Positions 55,418 through 62,729 of a DNA stretch of 64,000 nucleotides are shown one piece after another. The notes beneath the pieces were generated by a model. It made no database searches. It was not told the DNA's origin and was given only the letters and a program-made list of their open reading frames with translations. The first letter of the stretch is position 1. Each line of letters starts with the position of its first letter. Location of the stretch: contig CACJQE010000001.1 of assembly GCA_902595465.1 (NCBI GenBank), forward strand, positions 62,001 to 126,000, in the 5' to 3' direction. The position numbers and the translations under genes are program-made. Source of the stretch: an uncultured Pelagibacteraceae bacterium (GTDB taxonomy: Bacteria; Pseudomonadota; Alphaproteobacteria; Pelagibacterales; Pelagibacteraceae).

Positions 55418-56176
55418 ATGTATTTAAAAAAAATTAATTTAAAAAATAAAGTTGCTTTAGTAACAGGTGCGGGAAAAGGTATTGGTAGAGCCTGTTCTAT
55501 TGCACTTGCAGAAGCTGGCGCAACAATAATTGGAGTGAGCAGAACTGGTTCTGATCTTGATAAACTTCAAAAAGATATAAAAAAAGTTAAAGGAAAATTA
55601 ACTAAAATAACTTGCGATATAATGGATTATGAAGATCTTTCTTCTAAATTAAAAAAAATTAAGAAAGTTGATATACTTGTAAACAACGCAGGTACAAATA
55701 TTCCTGAACCTTTTGAAAAAATAAAACAAACAAGTATGAATTATCTTGTAGATTTAAATATGAAAGCAGCATTCAATGTTGCGCAATTAGTAGTCCTTAA
55801 AATGCTAAAAAATAAAAAAAAAGGTGGGTCTATAATTAACATGTCTTCACAATTAGGGCATGTCGGTATGTCAGGTAGAAATATTTACAATATGACAAAA
55901 TTTGGGATTGAAGGGTTAACAAAGGGAATGGGTGTTGAACTTGCAACAAAAAATATCAGAGTAAACACTGTTGCGCCAACATTTGTTGAAACTCCAATGG
56001 TTAAAAAATTCTTTAAAAATAAAAAATTTAAACAGCTTGCTTTAAGTAATATTCCAATGGGAAAAGTTGCAACAGAAGCTGATGTAGCTACAGCAGTATG
56101 TTTTTTGGCTTCAGATGCAGCGAGTATGATAACCGGGACATCAATTGTAATTGATGGGGGTTGGACAGCAAAATAA
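55418..56176 (+). CDS. SDR family oxidoreductase
   Basis: NAD(P)-dependent short-chain dehydrogenase, 252 aa. The cofactor motif is VTGAGKGIGRA (near residues 15-25), then NNAG, the catalytic Ser in NMSSQLGHVGMSG, the YNMTK motif (Y-x3-K) and the C-terminal TGTSIVIDGGWTAK. Gluconate- or glucose-dehydrogenase-like SDRs resemble it. It follows the TerC stop without a gap. Confidence 0.9.
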   Translation: MYLKKINLKNKVALVTGAGKGIGRACSIALAEAGATIIGVSRTGSDLDKLQKDIKKVKGKLTKITCDIMDYEDLSSKLKKIKKVDILVNNAGTNIPEPFEKIKQTSMNYLVDLNMKAAFNVAQLVVLKMLKNKKKGGSIINMSSQLGHVGMSGRNIYNMTKFGIEGLTKGMGVELATKNIRVNTVAPTFVETPMVKKFFKNKKFKQLALSNIPMGKVATEADVATAVCFLASDAASMITGTSIVIDGGWTAK

Positions 56177-56964
56177 TGAAAAAATTGTTGCTTTCTCTAG
56201 CAATTATATTTTCTACACACTCTCATGCTTTAGAGTTTAAAGGTAAATTTTTACAAGGACATTTTATTTTAGGTAAAGCAGAAACTGGATCAAAGGTATT
56301 TGTAGACAAAACACAAGTTAAAGTATCTGAGGATGGATATTTTGTATTCGGTATAGATAGAGATCGAAAATTCGATGTAGCCATTACTGAAATAAATAAT
56401 GGTAAAAAAAATAGAATTATAAAAAAAGTTTTTAAGAGAAAATATAATATTCAAAGAATAGATGGTCTGCCTGAAAATAAAGTTACACCACCAGAATCTG
56501 TTTATAAAAGAATTAAAGAAGAAAATGGAAGAATTGGAAAAGCAAGAGCCATAAATTCAGATTTAACTTTCTTTACTGAACAATTTATTATGCCAGTTAA
56601 AGGAATAATTAGCGGAGTTTACGGTAGCCAAAGAATTCTTAATGGTAAACCAAAATGGCCTCACTATGGAATTGATATTGCAGCTAAACAGGGAACTGAA
56701 ATAAAATCATCTGGAACTGGAGTAGTCACAATGGCGGAAGATGATCTTTATTATACAGGTGGTACTGTAATAATGGATCACGGACACGGAATTTCAACAA
56801 TATATTCACATCTAGAAAATGTAATGGTTAAAGTTGGTGATGAAGTTAAACAAGGAGAAATTATTGGAACTGTTGGATCTACAGGAAGATCAACTGGGCC
56901 TCATTTAGATTTTAGGATAAATTGGTTTCAAACTAGACTTGATCCTATGAGTATTCTTCAATAA
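56176..56964 (+). CDS. M23 family metallopeptidase (LytM-type peptidoglycan hydrolase)
   Basis: Secreted zinc peptidase predicted to cut peptidoglycan cross-links, 262 aa. Starts MKKLLLSLAIIF with a signal peptide ending near THSHA; the ATG overlaps the SDR stop by one base. The catalytic domain has zinc ligands in HYGIDIA (H-x3-D, near 161), HGHGISTIYSHL (near 201) and GPHLDFRI (near 241). The region in front of it is a beta-rich domain (residues 20-110). With all ligands intact it looks active. Confidence 0.9.
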   Translation: MKKLLLSLAIIFSTHSHALEFKGKFLQGHFILGKAETGSKVFVDKTQVKVSEDGYFVFGIDRDRKFDVAITEINNGKKNRIIKKVFKRKYNIQRIDGLPENKVTPPESVYKRIKEENGRIGKARAINSDLTFFTEQFIMPVKGIISGVYGSQRILNGKPKWPHYGIDIAAKQGTEIKSSGTGVVTMAEDDLYYTGGTVIMDHGHGISTIYSHLENVMVKVGDEVKQGEIIGTVGSTGRSTGPHLDFRINWFQTRLDPMSILQ

Positions 56965-56973
56965 GTTCTGGCT

Positions 56974-57747
56974 ATGAAAAATGAAATTAATCGTATCGCT
57001 GGAAGACTTGTAAAAGCTTTCAACACAAATACAGTCATCAATCCTATCCCAGTAAAATATTGTAAAAATATTAATTTAGCCAACAAACTTAGAAAATTGT
57101 GTGAAGATCAAATTAAAGATGAAACTATAGGTGTAAAAGCTGGCGGAACTGGAATTCAAGCTTTAAAAAAATTAAAAGAAAAAGAACCTTTTACAGCAAA
57201 AGTATTTAAAAAAAGATTAGTTAAATCTGGTCAAAAAGTAAAAATAAATCAGCACACCAAAGGTATAGAGGTTGAAGTTTATTACTTTATTAAGAAATCT
57301 TTCTTTGATTTTAAAGGAAAAGTTACAAAATCAAATGTCACTAAATTTATTAAGTTTATGGGACCTTGTTTTGAAATAGTTGGATTTAGACAAAGAAACA
57401 AAAAATTTACATATTTGGGAGACATTTGTGGGGATTTTGGATTTAACATCAAATTTGTTGTTGGAAGAAAAACAAAATTTAAAAAATTAAACTTAAATAA
57501 TTTAAAAACTTCACTAGTTAGCAAAAAGAATGGAGTAAAAGTAAATGGTAATACAAATATTGTTTATATTAACCCATTAAATTCTTTAAGATTTGTTTTA
57601 AATAAAGTTAAGAAAGAAAAGATTAACTTAAATAAAGATTTTTATGTTTTCACAGGCTCAACTGTGGGAGTAGTTCCATTTAAAGGAAAAGGATTATACA
57701 AAGGAACAGTTAATAAAATTGGTTCTGTTAGTGTTAACATTCGTTAA
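56974..57747 (+). CDS. 2-keto-4-pentenoate hydratase / fumarylacetoacetase-fold protein
   Basis: Member of the FAH-type hydratase/decarboxylase family, 257 aa, fitting MhpD-like length (~260). It shows IGVKAGGTGIQALKKL, EVEVYYFIKK with the metal-binding Glu-x-Glu, PCFEIVGFRQRN (metal Glu), YLGDICGDFG and the terminal VFTGSTVGVVPFKGKGLYKG. The order and spacing follow the family, but conservation is weak and Lys content high. Its exact reaction (hydratase, decarboxylase or tautomerase) cannot be assigned. It ends with one base shared with the M24 gene. Confidence 0.72.
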   Translation: MKNEINRIAGRLVKAFNTNTVINPIPVKYCKNINLANKLRKLCEDQIKDETIGVKAGGTGIQALKKLKEKEPFTAKVFKKRLVKSGQKVKINQHTKGIEVEVYYFIKKSFFDFKGKVTKSNVTKFIKFMGPCFEIVGFRQRNKKFTYLGDICGDFGFNIKFVVGRKTKFKKLNLNNLKTSLVSKKNGVKVNGNTNIVYINPLNSLRFVLNKVKKEKINLNKDFYVFTGSTVGVVPFKGKGLYKGTVNKIGSVSVNIR

Positions 57748-58898
57748 TGGGTCTTCATTTTAGTAAAGAAGAAATCTCAAATAGAAAAAAAAAGACACTA
57801 AACTCAATGAAAAATGAGGGTCTAGATGCTCTTATCATGTTTAGACAAGAGTCTATGTATTGGCTCACTGGTTACGACACATTTGGATATGTTTTTTTTC
57901 AAGCATTAGTTTTAGATCAAAAAGGTAATGTAATATTATTAACTAGAGCCCCTGATCTAAGGCAAGCTCAAAACACGTCCAATATTAGTGATATAAGAAT
58001 TTGGGTTGATAAAGATGGTGCTAATCCTGCTGATGATCTCAAAATAATTTTAGATGAATTAAATTTAAAGGGAAAAAAAATTGGAGTTGAATATGAAGCA
58101 TACGGTCTTACAGGAAGAAATGCATTAAGACTTAATTCAGTTTTACAAAACTATTGCTCAATTGAAGATAAGTCAGAATTAATTACAAAACTAAGAGTAA
58201 TTAAATCTAATGAAGAAATTAATTATGTAAAAAAAGCAGCAAATTTAGCTGACAAAGCTTTAGATGAAGTTTGGAAGCATGCAAAAGCAGGAGTAAGTGA
58301 GTCTAAAATTTTAGCTGAAATGAACAGAGTTATATTTGAAGGAGGTGGAGATTATCCCGCTAATGAATTTATTATAGGGTCTGGAAAGAATGCCCTACTC
58401 TGTCGATATCAAGCAGAAAAGCAAATACTTAATAATCAAGATCAATTAACCATTGAATGGGCTGGTACTTATAGGCACTATCATTCAGCGATGTTTAGAA
58501 CAATACCAATAGGAAAAGCAGATCCAAGACATCATAAAATGCATGAAGCATGCGTTGAGGCTCTTGCAAATTGTGAAAAGAAATTAAAGCCTGGAAATAA
58601 AATTGGAGAAGTTTTTGATGTTCATGCAAAAACTTTTGATGATCATGGTTTTAAAAATTCCAGAATGAATGCATGTGGATATTCTTTAGGAGCAACTTTT
58701 TCTCCTAATTGGATGGATTGGCCAATGTTATACACAGGTAATTCTTACGTTATAGAACCAGGCAACGTCTTCTTCATGCACATGATTTTAATGGATTCTG
58801 ATCATCAATTAGCAATGAACTTAGGCGAAACTTATCTTGTTACTGAAAATGGTAATGAAAGATTAGGTCAACAAAAATTAGATCTTACAATTCTTTAG
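57747..58898 (+). CDS. M24 (pita-bread fold) hydrolase without metal ligands, creatinase/ectoine-hydrolase-like
   Basis: 383 aa protein of the prolidase/creatinase superfamily with an N-terminal creatinase domain (MFRQESMYWLTGYDTFGYV) and a C-terminal pita-bread domain. The five metal ligands of aminopeptidases are altered. At about residue 237 EWAGTYRHYHSAMFRT has Glu and Ala in place of the two Asp. The His of GHGLG is Tyr in CGYSLG (near 308), and the Glu of IEPG is missing at FFMHMIL (near 341). Creatinase and DoeA-type ectoine hydrolase are non-metal members with such losses, so a C-N hydrolase role is likely. The substrate is open. Confidence 0.8.
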   Translation: MGLHFSKEEISNRKKKTLNSMKNEGLDALIMFRQESMYWLTGYDTFGYVFFQALVLDQKGNVILLTRAPDLRQAQNTSNISDIRIWVDKDGANPADDLKIILDELNLKGKKIGVEYEAYGLTGRNALRLNSVLQNYCSIEDKSELITKLRVIKSNEEINYVKKAANLADKALDEVWKHAKAGVSESKILAEMNRVIFEGGGDYPANEFIIGSGKNALLCRYQAEKQILNNQDQLTIEWAGTYRHYHSAMFRTIPIGKADPRHHKMHEACVEALANCEKKLKPGNKIGEVFDVHAKTFDDHGFKNSRMNACGYSLGATFSPNWMDWPMLYTGNSYVIEPGNVFFMHMILMDSDHQLAMNLGETYLVTENGNERLGQQKLDLTIL

Positions 58899-59343
58899 TG
58901 CAACCAAAGAAAGAAATATATTTTTCATTGTCTTTAGTATTCATATTTTTTGTAACTTCGTGAATTAATTCACCAGTTGATCGATTTAAAAATACTGATT
59001 CCGAGTATTTTTTTTCTTTATCTATATTTTTAAATAAAATGGTATCGTTTTTAGCAATTCTAACATCATCTTTACTAATATTTGAATAAGTATCTATAAA
59101 TTCTGATAAACCATTAATAGTAAGTTTGCTTGGTTGTGCTGCTACAACTTTTAAAACTTTGTTTTTATCAACTTCAATATTGTCTGCAGTAAAAGTTTGA
59201 TAATTAAAATCTTTATTTTTGATCATTATTTTTTCTAATTTACAATCAAAAGTAATTTTAAAGTCATGGATAATATCAGTATTTTTAGAAAAACTAATTG
59301 ATGATGAAAAAAGTAAAATTACTATCGAAAATATAATTTTCAT
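58885..59343 (-). CDS. Small secreted protein, function unknown
   Basis: 152 aa with a clear signal peptide (residues 1-19, ending SISFSK). The mature part is a short beta-rich, Lys/Asp-rich sequence with one Cys near each end (FDCKLEKI and FFGCTKEL), possibly forming a disulfide. I do not recognise a family. It starts directly after the stop of the upstream flavoprotein gene. Its end overlaps the convergent M24 gene by 14 bases. Confidence 0.7.
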   Translation of the reverse strand: MKIIFSIVILLFSSSISFSKNTDIIHDFKITFDCKLEKIMIKNKDFNYQTFTADNIEVDKNKVLKVVAAQPSKLTINGLSEFIDTYSNISKDDVRIAKNDTILFKNIDKEKKYSESVFLNRSTGELIHEVTKNMNTKDNEKYISFFGCTKEL

Positions 59344-60321
59344 TTATTTACCATATCGTATTTTACTGTGTAAATCGTGTGCACTTTGCCACCCATTTTC
59401 TAATCTTGGTCCTCCAAAATAATCACCGCATAAACCTAATTTTAAAGACTTATTCCATAAAGATAATTGTTTGAGTGGCTTTGAATTGGATGAATACATC
59501 CAGCCATGAATTCTTGAGTGATGAATTTTTTTGATTTTTAACTTTGTTAATTTTTCAAATTTTTTAACTAGTTGATTTGTGTAGTATTTTCTTTTGTTTC
59601 TATAATCTTTAGTGAATTTATTACCATATTTGTATGTGCTTTGAAGTGTCCATAAATCATACTTAAATTTAAATCTTTTCTTACTATTTTCGTATGCAGC
59701 CCAACCAAGCATATCATCATTAAAAAAATAACTACTATTTGATTGTTTAAGCTTATTAGTGACAATCATGACTGTTAAATTAGCATCCATTTTAACTTTT
59801 TGATTTAAATAGGATTTATTTAAATATTTTTGTCCTAATTTCTTACTTTGAGGAAATGGACAAGTCAAAATAAGATTTTTACAAATTTGTTTTACATCAT
59901 TTTTAAATGTTAATTCCCAATGATCATTTAATCTCTTTATATTTGTAAGTTCATGTTCAAAATTACATTCAATTTTCTTTAATAAATGTTTGCTAATAGA
60001 GTTGTTTCCTTTTGTTCCAATTAATTTTAAATGATTTTTTATTTCTTTAACCGTTTTATGCAGAAATAAATGATTTCCTTCCCACTTTTTTAAAACTTTT
60101 TTCTTAATAAGTTGATTAGTAAATGTTTTAAATTTTTTAGATTTTGGAGAGATATATTGAAGTCCATGATCAAATCCAACTTTATCTTTGTATTTTTTAA
60201 ATGAACTTCTTCCACCATAACCTCTTGCTTTATCATAAACTGCAACAGAATATTTTTTATTTAATAAGTTTGCTATCGTTGATCCAGAAATTCCCGATCC
60301 TATGATGCAAAAATCAAGCAT
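59344..60321 (-). CDS. Renalase-like FAD-dependent oxidoreductase
   Basis: Flavoprotein of the amine-oxidase/renalase type, 325 aa. The N-terminal FAD motif is FCIIGSGISGSTIANLL (residues 4-20), followed by YDKARGYGGRSSFKK, the GGR-type ribose-binding motif, and FDHGLQYI. The C-terminal flavin contact is LGLCGDYFGGPRLENGWQSA, also conserved in the family. Bacterial renalases repair isomeric dihydronicotinamides; that role here is inference. A general FAD/NAD(P)-oxidoreductase is the safe call. Confidence 0.82.
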   Translation of the reverse strand: MLDFCIIGSGISGSTIANLLNKKYSVAVYDKARGYGGRSSFKKYKDKVGFDHGLQYISPKSKKFKTFTNQLIKKKVLKKWEGNHLFLHKTVKEIKNHLKLIGTKGNNSISKHLLKKIECNFEHELTNIKRLNDHWELTFKNDVKQICKNLILTCPFPQSKKLGQKYLNKSYLNQKVKMDANLTVMIVTNKLKQSNSSYFFNDDMLGWAAYENSKKRFKFKYDLWTLQSTYKYGNKFTKDYRNKRKYYTNQLVKKFEKLTKLKIKKIHHSRIHGWMYSSNSKPLKQLSLWNKSLKLGLCGDYFGGPRLENGWQSAHDLHSKIRYGK

Positions 60322-60339
60322 GATTTATAACTTGATTGA

Positions 60340-61512
60340 TTAACAAAGATACTCAAGTGCCTTAAGTATTCCACCTTTTTTATAAGGTATTTTAGATTTC
60401 ATTAAACCCATTTCAACACCTGCCAATGTTCCAGCTAACATTAGTTCATTAAAATCACCCAAGTGGCCAATTCTAAAAATTTTTCCCGCAACTTTTGCAA
60501 GTCCTGTTCCTAATGACATATTGTAATGATCTAAAATAGTTTTTCTTAAAAAATCAGCATCATGACCATCTGGAACCATTACTGCTGTTAATGAGTCTGA
60601 GTATTCTTCTGGATTTTTACAAAGTATTTCTAATCCCCACGAGTTAACTGCAACTCTTGTGGCTTCTGCAAATCTTTTGTGTCTTTTGAAAACATTATCT
60701 AAACCCTCTTCAGTAAGCATATTGATTGCTTCATCCAAACCATAGAATAAATTTGTTGCTGGTGTGTAAGGAAAGTAACCTTTTTTATTGTTTTCTAACA
60801 TCGGTCCCCAATCCCAATATGATTTTGGTAATTCAGATGTTTTATATGCCTCTAAAGCTTTAGAACTTATTGCATTAAAAGAAAGTCCTGGTGGTAATAG
60901 TAATCCTTTTTGAGAACCACCAACAGTTACGTCAACTTTCCACTCTTCATGTCTATAATCAATAGAGCCTAATGAAGATATCGTATCAACAAATAATAAA
61001 GCTGGATGTTCCGCATTATCCATAGCTTTTCTAATTTCTCCAATTCTACTTGTAACACCAGTAGAAGTTTCATTATGTACAGCGCAAACTGCTTTAATTT
61101 TTTTATCTTTGTCTTCTTTTAGTTTTTGTTCAACGATGTTTGGATCAACACCTGTTCTCCAATCACCTTCAACAAAATCTACTTCAATTTTAAATTTTTG
61201 AGCAATATCCCACCAAAGAGTTGAGAAATGTCCAGTTTCAAACATCAAGATTTTATCACCAGCACTTAAAGTGTTTACAAGTGCAGCTTCCCAAGCACCT
61301 GTTCCTGAAGCTGGAAAAATTATTACAGGTTCAGAAGTTTTGAAAATTAATTTTATTCGATCTAAAACTCTTAGTCCTAATTCAGCAAAGTCAGGACCTC
61401 TATGATCTATAGTTGGATAATCCATAGCTCTTAGAACTCTATCTGGAACGTTTGTTGGTCCTGGAATTTGTAAAAAATGTCGACCAGGTCTTATATTATT
61501 TGAAATTGCCAT
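60340..61512 (-). CDS. sgaA: Serine-glyoxylate aminotransferase (class V)
   Basis: PLP enzyme that transfers the amino group of serine (or alanine) to glyoxylate, giving glycine and hydroxypyruvate. The 390 aa protein has HFLQIPGPTNVPDRVLRAM, the DHRGPDFAEL segment, FVDTISSLGSIDYRHEEWKV split over two strands, and the PLP Lys in GGSQKGLLLPPGL near residue 199. This suggests a link between glycolate/glyoxylate and glycine-serine metabolism, which is known to matter in SAR11 because of its glycine/serine requirement. Divergent to the MR/MLE gene with 45 bases between. Confidence 0.9.
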   Translation of the reverse strand: MAISNNIRPGRHFLQIPGPTNVPDRVLRAMDYPTIDHRGPDFAELGLRVLDRIKLIFKTSEPVIIFPASGTGAWEAALVNTLSAGDKILMFETGHFSTLWWDIAQKFKIEVDFVEGDWRTGVDPNIVEQKLKEDKDKKIKAVCAVHNETSTGVTSRIGEIRKAMDNAEHPALLFVDTISSLGSIDYRHEEWKVDVTVGGSQKGLLLPPGLSFNAISSKALEAYKTSELPKSYWDWGPMLENNKKGYFPYTPATNLFYGLDEAINMLTEEGLDNVFKRHKRFAEATRVAVNSWGLEILCKNPEEYSDSLTAVMVPDGHDADFLRKTILDHYNMSLGTGLAKVAGKIFRIGHLGDFNELMLAGTLAGVEMGLMKSKIPYKKGGILKALEYLC

Positions 61513-61557
61513 ACCGCTGTATATGCTAAAGAAATTATATAAGCAAATTTATAATGT

Positions 61558-62712
61558 ATGACAAATGGTAGTAATTTAATTGATAACCTAGAAGTTTATG
61601 TTCTTAATAATCCAGATGAAGTAAAACCACATTGGGTTAGTCACTTCATTGTACCAACAGCTAATGAACTCTTAATTAAAATTAAAACTAAAGATGGTCA
61701 TTCAGGATTTGGTTTAGCAACAAGCTACACTGATATTACTCCAATCATCAAACCATTTTCAAATGGCTTACAAGATTTAATAATTGGAGAAGATCCGTTT
61801 TGCCCTGAAAAAATTTATGAAAAAATTTTCAAATTAACTGATACTCGAACCAGTAGCGAAAAAGGTTGGAGCAGAGAAGCATTAATCAGAATTTCAGCAG
61901 CTTTAGATATTGCTTGTTGGGATTTAATAGGAAAGGCATCAAACATCCCATTGTACAAATTATTTGGAGGATACAGAAATAAAATTCCTGTTTATGTTAC
62001 ATGTGCTTACTACAGAGATGGTAAAGATGAAAAAGAATTAAGAGATGAAATTAAAAAATTAGTAAATATTGGTCATCAAAGTTTTAAAGTTAAAGTTGGA
62101 GGACTTAGTATCAAAGAAGACGCTAAGAGATTAGAAATTATTAGAGATGAAATTGGAGATCAAAAAGGTTTAATGATTGATGTCAATAGAGCATGGGATC
62201 TAAAAACTGCAATTGAAGGTGTAAAAGAATTTGAGAGATTTAATCCTACATGGATTGAAGAACCAGTTAGATGGGAAGATGATAGAAGGACTTTAAAACT
62301 TTTATCAAAGCAAACCAAAATTCCATTATCAGGTGGTGAAAGTGAAATAACTATTTATGGATGTAGGTCCATGATTGAAGAAGAGGCAATACAAATTTTA
62401 CAATTTGATTGTACAATGTTTGGTGGTTTTACTAATGGAAAAAAACTTTCTGCACTGTGTGAATTAAATCATATAGATGTAGCTCCACATCATGATTGTT
62501 ATATTCATGCACCATTAGTAGCATCAACTCCAGCAGGAAGAATTGTTGAGTCATTTGATGATGAAAGAGATCCTCTTCAAGCTCAATTATTTGAAAATTC
62601 ACACAAAATGAGTGATGGATGGATACATTTAAATGAAAAACCTGGTTTAGGTTTAGAGATTTCAGAGGCCGCGTTAAAAAAGTTCGGTAAACTGGTTTAC
62701 AAAAATAAATAA
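61558..62712 (+). CDS. Mandelate racemase / muconate lactonizing enzyme family protein
   Basis: Enolase-superfamily enzyme, 384 aa, predicted to abstract a proton next to a carboxylate (dehydratase or racemase). Residues visible: the K-x-K pair in SFKVKVGG near 175, metal ligands in MIDVNRAWD (near 208), WIEEPVRW (near 232) and GGESEIT (near 260), and a His-His pair in PHHDCYIHAP near 311. All catalytic elements are intact. Sugar-acid dehydratases are plausible, but the substrate cannot be told. Confidence 0.88.
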   Translation: MTNGSNLIDNLEVYVLNNPDEVKPHWVSHFIVPTANELLIKIKTKDGHSGFGLATSYTDITPIIKPFSNGLQDLIIGEDPFCPEKIYEKIFKLTDTRTSSEKGWSREALIRISAALDIACWDLIGKASNIPLYKLFGGYRNKIPVYVTCAYYRDGKDEKELRDEIKKLVNIGHQSFKVKVGGLSIKEDAKRLEIIRDEIGDQKGLMIDVNRAWDLKTAIEGVKEFERFNPTWIEEPVRWEDDRRTLKLLSKQTKIPLSGGESEITIYGCRSMIEEEAIQILQFDCTMFGGFTNGKKLSALCELNHIDVAPHHDCYIHAPLVASTPAGRIVESFDDERDPLQAQLFENSHKMSDGWIHLNEKPGLGLEISEAALKKFGKLVYKNK

Positions 62713-62729
62713 ACCTTTAATTAAGTTTT

